NCBI GenBank assembly: GCA_021792365.1
Contig: JAJYUT010000003.1
Location: forward strand, 496,001-560,000
DNA from: Pseudomonadota bacterium
GTDB taxonomy: Bacteria > Pseudomonadota > Alphaproteobacteria > Dongiales > Dongiaceae
Length of the DNA: 64,000 bases
Direction: 5' to 3'
Position 1 is the first letter of the stretch. Every line of letters starts with the position of its first letter. The translations under genes were made by a program, and so were the position numbers. The notes beneath the pieces were generated by a model, which did no database searches, had not been told where the DNA came from, and saw only the letters and a list, made by a program, of their open reading frames with translations. Positions 10,074-17,915 of this stretch are shown here, piece by piece.

Positions 10074-10090
10074 CTTTTATCATATAAAAG
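10074..10090. promoter_or_regulatory. Candidate operator 1 (perfect 7-3-7 dyad)
   Basis: CTTTTAT-CAT-ATAAAAG is a perfect 7-bp inverted repeat with a 3-bp spacer, in an otherwise GC-rich stretch between the divergent sugar operon and the GntR-family regulator. It is a likely regulator binding site. Confidence 0.6.
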
Positions 10091-10101
10091 CGGTGGCGGC
10101 A

Positions 10102-10118
10102 ATCATCGTTTGTATGAT
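10102..10118. promoter_or_regulatory. Candidate operator 2 (ATCAT-N7-ATGAT)
   Basis: The inverted repeat ATCAT...ATGAT (10102-10106 / 10114-10118) shares the ATCATA/TATGAT core with the dyad at 10074-10090, about 28 bp away. It is 35 bp before the regulator start. The two may form a paired operator. Confidence 0.5.
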
Positions 10119-10152
10119 AAATCACGGGAAAATCGAGAAGGGAAGCCGCCGG

Positions 10153-10969
10153 ATGAAGCCTCACAGCAGCGCGTCCCCAGGCGCCGAAGGCGCCCGGAAG
10201 GCGCCCTTGAAGGGGCCGCGGAAAGCACTCCGCAAGGCGCCCGGGAGAGCGGCGAAGGCCAGCCTGCACCGCATCGTCGCGCAGGATATCGGAGCGCGGA
10301 TCCTGGGCGGGGAGTTCGCGCCGGGCACCCTGCTGCCGAATGAAGCGGAGTGGTGCAAGAGCTTCGGCGTCAGCCGGACAGCGGTGCGGGAGGCGATCAA
10401 GATGCTCATGGGCAAGGGGCTCATCATCTCGCGCCCGCGGATCGGCTCGCGCGTGCTGCCGCGCGCAATGGAACCTGCTCGACCGCGACGTGCTGGCCTG
10501 GTACGTCGCCGCCACCCGGCAGTCGCACTTCCTCGCCCATATGCAGCAGGTGCGGGAGATTCTGGAGCCGGAGACCGCCGCCCTCGCCGCCGCCAATCAC
10601 ACGCCGGATCAGATGCAGGCGATCGAGGACGCGTTTGCGGAGATGGCCGCGGCCAAGACCCTGGCCGCCTGGAACGATGCCGATGTGCGCTTCCACTTCG
10701 CGATCCTGCAGGCCGCCGGCAACGAGCTGCTGGTGCCGCTCGGCCTCGTTATCGAATCGGCCTTGGGAAGCATGTTCGCCTATACCGCGAGCCAGAAGGG
10801 CGATGTGGGGCGCACCCTGCTCGGCCACGAGCGCATCCTCCTCGCCATCCGCGCGCGCCGTCCCAGTGCCGCCCGCCAGGCGGTCCGCCGCCTGCTCGAC
10901 GAGACCAGCCGCATCGTCGGCCAGGTGATCCAGGCGGGCTCCAGGAGGGCCAAGCCGGCGCGCGCCTAG
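10153..10969 (+). pseudogene. FadR-type GntR regulator with a frameshift
   Basis: The N-terminal winged helix-turn-helix is read from ATG 10153 (GAAGGGAAG upstream): DIGARILGGEFAPGTLLPNE, SRTAVREAIKMLMGKGLI, SRPRIGSRVLPRA. The C-terminal FCD ligand-binding domain continues in another frame from about 10463: QWNLLDRDVLAWYV, HMQQVREILEPETAALAA, DVRFHFAILQAAGNELL, ending at 10969. Homologues read 'GSRV-x-PR-x-QWNLLD', so one base appears lost in the GCGCGC run near 10461-10466. Both halves keep good coding character, so this is a recent mutation, a sequencing error or programmed slippage. The gene faces away from the ChvE operon and precedes two GH13 genes, so a sugar-responsive repressor is the likely ancestral role. 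Confidence 0.8.
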
Positions 10970-11061
10970 GCCCCGCCCCCCGCGGCCGCGCGGAACAGAC
11001 CGCCTTGCCAGGCATTAATTGCGCGGGGAGGTCTTCGGTCCGGCTATGAGCAAGGCAGGCG

Positions 11062-12696
11062 GTGCTCGATCTCTGGTACAAGAACGCCATCATGTACACC
11101 CTCAACGTCGCCACTTACATGGATGGCAACGATGACGGAATCGGCGATTTCAAGGGGCTGACCGACCGGCTGGATCACATCGCCAAGCTGGGGGTCAACT
11201 GCGTCTGGCTGCTGCCCTTCTATCCCAGCCCCCGGCTCGATTACGGCTATGATGTTACGGATTACTACAACGTGGCGCCGGAGCTGGGCACGCTCGGTGA
11301 TTTCGTCGAGTTCAGTCACCAGGCGCGGCTGCGGGGGCTGCGCCTCGTCATCGACCTGCCGATCAACCACACCTCCGACCAGCATCCCTGGTTCATCGAC
11401 GCGCGTGCCGATCCGCACTCGCCGTTCCGGGATTATTATATCTGGTCCAGGACCAAGCCGCTGAACGCCAATGACGGGGTGGTGTTCCCCGGCTACCAAT
11501 CGCGCGTCTGGACCTATGATTCGCGGGCGCGGGCCTGGTATTTCCACCGCTTCTATCCGCACCAGCCCGACCTCGACATCATGAACGAGGCGGTGCGGAA
11601 CGAGATCTTCAAGATCGTCGGGTTCTGGGTGGAGCTCGGCGTCTCCGGCTTCCGCATCGACGCGGCGCCCTTTGTGGTGGAGGAGGTCAGGCCCGACGAG
11701 CCGATCCGCCGGCGCTACGAATTCTTCGGCGAGCTGCGCAACTTTCTCTCCTGGCGCAAGGGCGATGCGATCCTGCTGGCCGAGGCCAATGTCCTGCCCA
11801 ACGAGATGCCGGAATATTTCGGCGACGGCACGCGTCTGCACATGCTGTTTGCGTTTCTTGCCAACCAGTACTCATTCCTCACCTTCGCGCGGCAGGATGC
11901 GGAGCCGCTGATCCGCGGCCTCAAGATGCTCCCCAGGCTGCCGCAGCTCGGCCAATGGGCGCATTTCCTGCGCAACCACGACGAGCTGGATCTCGGCCGC
12001 CTCAGCGAAGAGGAACGCGCGGAATGCTACGCGCAATTCGCGTCCGACCCGGACATGCAGCTCTATGGCCGCGGCATCCGGCGGCGGCTAGCCCCGATGT
12101 TCAACGGCGAGCGCCGGCGCATCGAGCTGGCCTTCAGCCTGATGTTCAGCCTGCCGGGCACGCCAGTGATCTATTACGGCGACGAGCTGGGCATGGGCGA
12201 TGATCTCAGCCTGCCCGAACGCTGGCCGGTCCGCACCTGCATGCAATGGTCCGACGAGCCCAATGCCGGCTTCTCCACTGTGGAGGAGGAACGCCTGATC
12301 CACCCCGCGATCATGGAGGGACCTCATGGCGCGGCCAACATCAACGTGGTGGTGCAGCAGCGCGATCCGGATTCCCTGCTCAACTGGGTGCGTCGCCTGG
12401 TCGATGTCCGGGAATCCTGCTCCGAAGTGGGATGGGGCGAGATCGAGATCATCGAGACTGATCATCCCAGCGTCTTCGCCCACCGCACCGAGGCCGACGG
12501 CAATACCACCGTCATCCTGCACAATCTCTGCGACCAGGCCTGTTGCGTGCGGGTCACGCTGAAGGAGGATGAGATCGGCAACCTCACCGACCTGTTCGGT
12601 AACCGGGTCTATGACGCGAACAACGACGACGCTCAGGTGTTCGCGCTGGACGGCTACGGCTATCGCTGGTTCCGGCGCGATGGCCTGCGCCGGTGA
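11062..12696 (+). CDS. GH13 alpha-amylase family enzyme, trehalose-synthase-like
   Basis: A 544-residue (beta/alpha)8 enzyme acting on alpha-glucosides. Conserved regions: NHTSDQHPWF (region I), GFRIDAAPF with the Asp nucleophile, LLAEANVLP with the acid/base Glu, and LRNHDELDL with the transition-state Asp. The phrases YKNAIMYTLNVATYMDGN and WLLPFYPSPRLDYGYDVTDY resemble the TreS (maltose/trehalose interconverting) group more than true oligo-1,6-glucosidases. It lacks the fused maltokinase seen in some TreS. The start is GTG 11062 with AGG upstream. It lies 92 bp behind the GntR-type gene and is followed by a second GH13 gene, overlapping if that gene uses its GTG start. Confidence 0.85.
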   Translation: MLDLWYKNAIMYTLNVATYMDGNDDGIGDFKGLTDRLDHIAKLGVNCVWLLPFYPSPRLDYGYDVTDYYNVAPELGTLGDFVEFSHQARLRGLRLVIDLPINHTSDQHPWFIDARADPHSPFRDYYIWSRTKPLNANDGVVFPGYQSRVWTYDSRARAWYFHRFYPHQPDLDIMNEAVRNEIFKIVGFWVELGVSGFRIDAAPFVVEEVRPDEPIRRRYEFFGELRNFLSWRKGDAILLAEANVLPNEMPEYFGDGTRLHMLFAFLANQYSFLTFARQDAEPLIRGLKMLPRLPQLGQWAHFLRNHDELDLGRLSEEERAECYAQFASDPDMQLYGRGIRRRLAPMFNGERRRIELAFSLMFSLPGTPVIYYGDELGMGDDLSLPERWPVRTCMQWSDEPNAGFSTVEEERLIHPAIMEGPHGAANINVVVQQRDPDSLLNWVRRLVDVRESCSEVGWGEIEIIETDHPSVFAHRTEADGNTTVILHNLCDQACCVRVTLKEDEIGNLTDLFGNRVYDANNDDAQVFALDGYGYRWFRRDGLRR

Positions 12697-12725
12697 GATC
12701 CTCGAGCGTTCCCGAGGCTGTTCGA

Positions 12726-14333
12726 ATGAAAACCGGATCCACTTCGACGCTGGCATGGTGGCAACACGGCGTCGTCTACCAGATCTATCCGCGCTCGTTC
12801 CAGGATTCCAACGGCGACGGGATCGGCGATCTGCCCGGCATCAAGCAGCGCCTCGACTACCTGACCTGGCTCGGAATCGACGCGGTCTGGCTGTCGCCGA
12901 TCTTCCCCTCGCCGATGCGAGACTTCGGCTACGACATTTCGAACTTCCTCGATATCGATCCGATCTTCGGCACGCTGGCGGATTTCGACGCGCTGGTGGA
13001 GCAGATGCATCGCCGCGGGCTGAAGATCATCCTGGATTTCGTGCCCAACCACACCTCCGACCAGCATCCCTGGTTCCAGGAATCGCGGCGCAACCGCATC
13101 AATCCGCGCCGCGACTGGTACATCTGGCGCGATCCCGCGCCCGATGGCGGCCCGCCCAACAACTGGCTCAGCGAATTCGGCGGCTCCGCCTGGGAACATG
13201 ACGAGGCCACCGGCCAATACTACTATCATGCGTTCCTCAAGCAGCAGCCGGACCTCAACTGGCGCAATCCCGAGCTGGTGCGCACCATGCACGACGTGCT
13301 GCGCTTCTGGTTCGACCGCGGCGTCGACGGCTTCCGCATCGACGTGCTGCACCACCTGCTCGAGGATTCCGCCTTCCGCGACAACCCGCTCAACCCGGAA
13401 TTCGCGCCCGGCATGCGGCCGAGCCACGCCCTGTTGCGCGTCCACACCGTGGACCAGCCGGAGATCCAGAGCGTCATCACCGGCTTGCGCCGGGTGGCGG
13501 ACGAATATCCCGAGCGCGTGCTGATCGGCGAGATCCACCTGCCGATCGAGCGGCTGGTCACCTATTATGGCGTCGAGCTGAGCGGCATCCACCTGCCTTT
13601 CAATTTCAACCTGATCGGAGCGCCCTGGTCGGCCGCCATCCTGCGCGAGATCATCGCGACCTACGAGGGGGCCCTGCCGCAGGGCGCCTGGCCAAACTGG
13701 GTGGTGGGCAACCACGACACCGGGCGCATCGTGACCCGCATCGGCGCGAACGGCGCGCGGCTTGCCCAGATGCTGCTGCTCACCCTGCGCGGCACGCCCA
13801 CCATGTATTACGGAGACGAGTTGGGCATGGCCGACGTGCCGATCCCGCCGGAGCTGGTGCAGGACCCGTTCGAGCGGAACGTTCCCGGCATCGGCGTCGG
13901 GCGCGATCCCGCGCGCACGCCGATGCGCTGGTCGGGCCACAATTACGGCGGCTTCACCGATGGCCGGCCATGGCTGCCGATCGGCCAGGGCCTCGCGCGC
14001 TGCAATGTGGAGAGCGAGGGTGCCGATCCCGGCTCCATGCTGTCCTTGACCCGGCGCCTGTTGCGCCTGCGGCGCGAGGAGGCCGCGCTCGCCGTCGGCG
14101 ACTACCAGGGCATGCCCTGCGACGAGGAATGCCTCTCCTACCTGCGCAGCCACGAGGGACGGCAATTGCTGGTGATGCTGAACTTCTCCGAGGGCCCGCG
14201 CCGGCTGTCGCTGCCGCCCCAAGCGCCGAACGCGCGGATGCTGCTTTCCAGCGATGCCGGCCGTCCGCTTCAGACGGTGCGGGACTCGATCGCGCTGCAA
14301 GGCACCGAGGGCGTCATCATGGAAGTCGTGTGA
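12726..14333 (+). CDS. GH13 alpha-glucosidase (oligo-1,6-glucosidase-like)
   Basis: A 535-residue GH13 enzyme with WWQHGVVYQIYPRSFQDSNG at the start, region I FVPNHTSDQHPWF, nucleophile region GFRIDVLHHL, acid/base LIGEIHLP and VVGNHDTGRI. The overall pattern is that of alpha-glucosidases hydrolysing maltose, isomaltose or sucrose-like glucosides in the cytoplasm. ATG 12726 is chosen; an in-frame GTG at 12693 would overlap the previous stop as GTGA and is a real alternative through translational coupling. With the ABC importer, regulator and the TreS-like gene it forms a sugar uptake and cleavage module. Confidence 0.9.
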   Translation: MKTGSTSTLAWWQHGVVYQIYPRSFQDSNGDGIGDLPGIKQRLDYLTWLGIDAVWLSPIFPSPMRDFGYDISNFLDIDPIFGTLADFDALVEQMHRRGLKIILDFVPNHTSDQHPWFQESRRNRINPRRDWYIWRDPAPDGGPPNNWLSEFGGSAWEHDEATGQYYYHAFLKQQPDLNWRNPELVRTMHDVLRFWFDRGVDGFRIDVLHHLLEDSAFRDNPLNPEFAPGMRPSHALLRVHTVDQPEIQSVITGLRRVADEYPERVLIGEIHLPIERLVTYYGVELSGIHLPFNFNLIGAPWSAAILREIIATYEGALPQGAWPNWVVGNHDTGRIVTRIGANGARLAQMLLLTLRGTPTMYYGDELGMADVPIPPELVQDPFERNVPGIGVGRDPARTPMRWSGHNYGGFTDGRPWLPIGQGLARCNVESEGADPGSMLSLTRRLLRLRREEAALAVGDYQGMPCDEECLSYLRSHEGRQLLVMLNFSEGPRRLSLPPQAPNARMLLSSDAGRPLQTVRDSIALQGTEGVIMEVV

Positions 14334-14338
14334 GACCC

Positions 14339-14920
14339 TCAGTCCGCGGAATCCCGGGGCGGTGTCGATTCGAGCGCGTCCAGCACGACCTCGGGCTCGA
14401 TCGGACGCACCATCTCCTCCACCGCAGCCTCGCTTTCCGTTACGATGCCAAGCCGCTCGGCAATGGCGGCGGTGAGCTTGGCGAGTTCGGTGATCTCGTC
14501 CTCTGCCAGCAGGCTGACCTGGAGATCGAGCTCGGCGCGCTTCTTCTCGGCGGCCGCCATGCGGTTCTGGCTGATGAGGATGAAGGTGGTGAGGAAGATC
14601 GCCTCGACCGAGGCCATCATGGCGAGCGTCACGAAGCTGGGGTCCCACGGCGCGATGCCAGGGATCAAGCCCAGATTGGCCAGCACCCAGAGCCCGAACA
14701 AGGCGGCGTGCAGCAGTACGGACAGCATGCTGCCGCTGAAGCGGGTGATCGCCTCGGCCACGCGCTCGCTCCAGCGCGCCTCCGCCTCCTCCTTTTGCCG
14801 CCGCTCTTCGAGCGCGCGGATGTTGCGCGCCAGGACGCGCGTCATGCCCGGCCGCGATGCCGCCGGGGACTGGCCTGCCGCCGCAGGGTTCGAATCGCGA
14901 TTGGCTTCCATGCCTGCCAT
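14339..14920 (-). CDS. DUF1003 family membrane protein
   Basis: About 193 residues with two membrane segments (MLSVLLHAALFGLWVLANLGLI and FVTLAMMASVEAIFLTTFILI) followed by the typical DUF1003 sequence ISQNRMAAAEKKRAELDLQVSL. The C-terminal tail is acidic. The function of DUF1003 proteins is unknown. The frame is open far upstream, but M at 14920 (GGAAAG just before) or 14911 fits the family length. Its stop is 5 bp from the convergent glucosidase stop. Confidence 0.75.
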   Translation of the reverse strand: MAGMEANRDSNPAAAGQSPAASRPGMTRVLARNIRALEERRQKEEAEARWSERVAEAITRFSGSMLSVLLHAALFGLWVLANLGLIPGIAPWDPSFVTLAMMASVEAIFLTTFILISQNRMAAAEKKRAELDLQVSLLAEDEITELAKLTAAIAERLGIVTESEAAVEEMVRPIEPEVVLDALESTPPRDSAD

Positions 14921-15200
14921 TCTTTCCAGTCTGTAAAGAGCGCGGGTGACAGACGGGTTCCGCGTGCCGCGCGCTATGACAAATGACAAACAAACGCATC
15001 GAGCAGGCGGATGCGCAGTCCGCTGCGGTTGAATTCCCGCTTGGCTTCGGCCAGCTTTCGTCTGTGTATTCGCCGCGCGACGACACTGCGCGCGACATCC
15101 GCGGATGGGTGCGCCGAATACGTCCCTCGATACGCATTGCGCGTGCAGGAGCCATCGTGAAAACGAGAAACCAGGGGCGCACGGCCGGGAGGTGCCGATC

Positions 15201-16178
15201 ATGAGTCAGATATCGCCAACGAAGTATCTCTACATCGTCGGGAGAGGCCATAGCGGCACCACCATCTTCTCGATGCTGGTTGGCGAATCGCGGAGTGTCG
15301 CCAGCGAGGGTGAGATCATCACCGGCTTCGGCCCCGGATTCGAGCACAAGCGCTGCGCAAATGGCGAGCTGTTTTCCGAGTCCAGCTTCTGGAACCGGGT
15401 CAAGTCGGCCTTCGAGCGGCAGACGGGCAAGGCCTTCGCCGATGGTGTCGGCCTGTTGAACCGCCGCGCCAATTGGATGCGCGTGCCGGCGGCCCTGCTG
15501 GGCTCCGCCAGCGCCCCGGCGACCCAGGAGGCGAAGCGGCTGACACAGGCGCTCTATGACGGCATCGCCGAAGCTTCCGGCCGCCCGGTTGTGCTCGATG
15601 CCACCAAGGAGCTGGCGACCGCGATCTTCCTGCTGCGGCACGTGCCCGAGGCGAAGATCATCCACTTCGTCCGCAGCCCCTTCGGTGTGGTCGATTCCTA
15701 CGTGAAGCGCATGAAGCGCACCAAGAGCTTCGAGATGTTCCGCCGGAGCTATCGGGTGGAGCGCCATCTCGGACCGGTCGTCGTGTCCGCGCTGGTCTGG
15801 ATGGCGGAGAGCGCCATGTGCGAGGTGCTGCGCCTGTTCCATCCGGGGCGTATCATCACGTTGCATTACGAGGACCTGTGCGACCAGCCGGTGGCGGTCC
15901 TCGAAAGGCTTGAGGCCTTCAGCGGAATCTCCCTCGCGGAATCGAAGGCCGCCGCGCGCGACGGGCACGTCCTGCAGCCCGGCCAGGCCCTGCAGGGCAA
16001 CCGCCTCATGCGCACGGACGAGATCGTGTTCTCGCCCAAGAAGGGCCTGCCGCGCTATCTGACCGCGCTCGACCGCGCGATCGTCACCCTGTGCACCTTG
16101 CCGATGACGCTCGCCTACGGCTATCTCGGCCGCCGCGCGGTCAAGCCTGCCGTCGTAATGCGGCAATTGCCGCAATAG
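15201..16178 (+). CDS. Sulfotransferase family protein
   Basis: A 325-residue protein with the 5'-phosphosulfate loop YIVGRGHSGTTIFSMLVG (about residues 11-28) and the 3'-phosphate motif KIIHFVRSPFGVVDSYVKRM. Together these mark a PAPS-dependent sulfotransferase fold. The acceptor is unknown; bacterial members sulfate glycans, Nod-factor-like lipo-oligosaccharides or lipids. ATG 15201 is preceded by GGGAGGT. It stands alone between the DUF1003 gene (divergent) and DUF2277. Two more, distinct sulfotransferases occur at 54930 and 57708. Confidence 0.85.
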   Translation: MSQISPTKYLYIVGRGHSGTTIFSMLVGESRSVASEGEIITGFGPGFEHKRCANGELFSESSFWNRVKSAFERQTGKAFADGVGLLNRRANWMRVPAALLGSASAPATQEAKRLTQALYDGIAEASGRPVVLDATKELATAIFLLRHVPEAKIIHFVRSPFGVVDSYVKRMKRTKSFEMFRRSYRVERHLGPVVVSALVWMAESAMCEVLRLFHPGRIITLHYEDLCDQPVAVLERLEAFSGISLAESKAAARDGHVLQPGQALQGNRLMRTDEIVFSPKKGLPRYLTALDRAIVTLCTLPMTLAYGYLGRRAVKPAVVMRQLPQ

Positions 16179-16223
16179 CCTTTTCAGTTCGGTCGAATTT
16201 CCGCGCGCCCGGTGCGGTCCGCC

Positions 16224-16270
16224 GGCGGCATGGGGCGCTTGATGGCGGCATGGGGCGCTTGATGGCGGCA
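16224..16270. repeat. 20-bp tandem repeat, 2.35 copies
   Basis: The unit GGCGGCATGGGGCGCTTGAT occurs at 16224-16243 and 16244-16263, followed by a partial copy GGCGGCA at 16264-16270. Copies are identical, suggesting recent slippage. It lies in the short gap before the DUF2277 gene. Confidence 0.95.
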
Positions 16271-16314
16271 CGGCAGCCGTGCGAGGCTGGACCCGGCCAG
16301 ATATGAGGTTGCCC

Positions 16315-16599
16315 ATGTGCCGCAACATCAAGACCCTGCACAACTTCAAGCCGCCGGCGACGGAAGAGGAGATCCGCGCCTCAGCGGTGCAGTTCGTCCG
16401 AAAGCTGAGCGGCTTCACCAATCCATCCAAGGCGAACGAGCAGGCCTTCAACCACGCCGTCGACCGGGTGACCGACGCGGCGCGCGAATTGCTGGACTCG
16501 CTCGTCACCAATGCCGCACCGCGCGACCGCGCAACGGAGGCCGCCAAGGCGCGGGCACGGGGCGCAACCCGCTTCCGCGCCGCGAGCGCCGGCGAGTAG
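16315..16599 (+). CDS. DUF2277 family protein
   Basis: A 94-residue protein beginning MCRNIKTLHNFKPPATEEEI, the hallmark opening of DUF2277, and continuing with a helical VQFVRKLSGFTNPSKANEQAF segment. Its function is unknown. The start is fixed by this family signature and by GAGG 7 nt upstream. The tail (TEAAKARARGATRF) is basic. The next gene begins 22 bp later on the same strand, so the two are probably co-transcribed. Confidence 0.85.
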   Translation: MCRNIKTLHNFKPPATEEEIRASAVQFVRKLSGFTNPSKANEQAFNHAVDRVTDAARELLDSLVTNAAPRDRATEAAKARARGATRFRAASAGE

Positions 16600-16621
16600 G
16601 CGCGGCGCGCGAAGCAGGCGA

Positions 16622-17296
16622 ATGGCTTCCCCCGGCGCCAAGAAGCTCGCCCTCGCCGTCGATGGCGGGCATCAGGTCTCGGCGCTGCTGATCGCGCCGC
16701 CGGGCGCCGATGCCTGCTACGTGCTGGCGCATGGCGCGGGGGTCGGCATGACCCATGCCTCGATGGAGACGGTCGCTGTCGAGCTTGCCGCGCGCGGCAT
16801 CGCGACCTTGCGTTACCAGTTCCCCTATATGGAGCAGGGCTCGAAACGCCCGGACCCGCCCGCTCTGTGCCACGCCACGGTGCGCGCCGCGGTGGCGAAG
16901 GCCGGCGAACTCGCCCTTCCCCTCATCGCCGGCGGCCGCTCCTTCGGCGGGCGCATGACCTCGCAGGCGCAGGCCGGATCGCCGCTGCCCGGCGTGGACG
17001 GCCTCGCTTTCCTCGGTTTCCCGCTGCACCCGGCCGGGAAGCCGTCGGACGAGCGTGCGAAGCACCTGTTCGACGTGGCCATCCCGATGCTGTTCCTGCA
17101 AGGCACGCGCGACGCGCTCGCCGAGCTGTCGCTGCTGCGGCCGCTGGTGCAGCGCCTCGGCCCGCGCGCGACGCTGACGCTGTTCGAAGACGCCGACCAC
17201 TCCTTCCACGTGCCCGCCAAGACGGGACGAAAGGACGCGGAGGTCAGGGGCGAAATGCTGGATGCGCTGGCGGCGTGGGCGAGGTCGTTGCGATGA
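16622..17296 (+). CDS. Alpha/beta hydrolase, KANL3/Tex30-like
   Basis: A 224-residue serine hydrolase fold: VLAHGAGVGMTHASME (oxyanion region), AGGRSFGGRMTSQ (nucleophile elbow Gly-x-Ser-x-Gly), MLFLQGTRDALAE (acidic residue) and DADHSFHVP (His). The pattern matches the small dienelactone hydrolase-like proteins annotated as KANL3/Tex30. The substrate is unknown. It lies immediately behind DUF2277, a pairing that suggests an operon. Confidence 0.8.
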   Translation: MASPGAKKLALAVDGGHQVSALLIAPPGADACYVLAHGAGVGMTHASMETVAVELAARGIATLRYQFPYMEQGSKRPDPPALCHATVRAAVAKAGELALPLIAGGRSFGGRMTSQAQAGSPLPGVDGLAFLGFPLHPAGKPSDERAKHLFDVAIPMLFLQGTRDALAELSLLRPLVQRLGPRATLTLFEDADHSFHVPAKTGRKDAEVRGEMLDALAAWARSLR

Positions 17297-17337
17297 TGGT
17301 CGGCAAAGGCCGAACGGAGCGGGAGATACCGCCCCTA

Positions 17338-17562
17338 TTATTGCTTCGCTGATCGCACGATAGACTTGATCGGCCCGCGTGGGCGGCCGGATTTCTCGGC
17401 GATCTCGCGGTCCTGTGCTTCGATGGTCGCCTTGACCCGCCCTTCGAAATCCGCCTCGTAGGGCTCCGGCGCCGGCACCTTGCGGTGCGAGGTGCGGCTG
17501 CCGTCCTGGTAGAAGACGTCGAACATCACGAATTCGTTGGTCGCCTGTTTCTTGCGGGCCAC
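17338..17562 (-). CDS. Small uncharacterised protein (74 aa), GTG start
   Basis: A 74-residue basic protein (MARKKQATNEFVMFDVFYQD...). The start is taken as GTG 17562 because GGAG lies 6 nt upstream, while the internal ATG at 17526 has no Shine-Dalgarno. The C-terminus carries RVKATIEAQDREIAEKSGRP followed by RGPIKSIVRSAKQ. I do not recognise the family with certainty, though the composition suggests nucleic-acid contact or ribosome association. It lies downstream of tRNA-Ser on the same strand and could be read from the same transcript. Confidence 0.6.
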   Translation of the reverse strand: MARKKQATNEFVMFDVFYQDGSRTSHRKVPAPEPYEADFEGRVKATIEAQDREIAEKSGRPRGPIKSIVRSAKQ

Positions 17563-17609
17563 TTGCTGCTCCGAATTGTCGTAGGATCTATCCTGCGCCC
17601 TCGGCAGGA

Positions 17610-17699
<90 letters not shown>

Positions 17700-17733
17700 G
17701 CACGCTGGGATGTGGCCCTCTGAAGGCGGCCGG

Positions 17734-17762
17734 ACAATAGCGATGGCGGCCCCGCGCTGCAA
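17734..17762 (-). promoter_or_regulatory. Candidate sigma70 promoter of tRNA-Ser
   Basis: Reading the minus strand, TTGCAG (plus 17757-17762) and TATTGT (plus 17734-17739) are separated by 17 bp, with the mature tRNA beginning 35 nt after the -10 box. Spacing is right and the hexamers are moderately good. Confidence 0.45.
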
Positions 17763-17915
17763 GCCTCGCCGCAGGGCCGCCCTGTGGGCCCGTCAAACGC
17801 CGGATTTCCCGCACCGCGCCGGGACTTGGCAGTCTCGGCCGCATCTGTGGCATAGTTGCCGGATATTCGCGGGCGAGGCGGGTCGCCTGCGGTCGCTGCA
17901 TATGGAGGGGAATCG

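Noticed and set aside
9907-10152. Upstream extension of the GntR regulator
   Set aside because: The frame is open, but it covers the dyads and the ChvE promoter gap. ATG 10153 has its own Shine-Dalgarno.
14921-15202. N-terminal extension of the DUF1003 protein
   Set aside because: The 94 extra residues have no family match and pass through the promoter region of the sulfotransferase gene. The fold starts near 14920.
12660-16547. A 1295-codon open frame on the minus strand
   Set aside because: It runs antisense through two GH13 genes and other genes. Its residues are the biased Arg/Ala/His composition of a shadow frame in GC-rich DNA, and no domain is seen. It cannot coexist with the strongly supported + strand genes.
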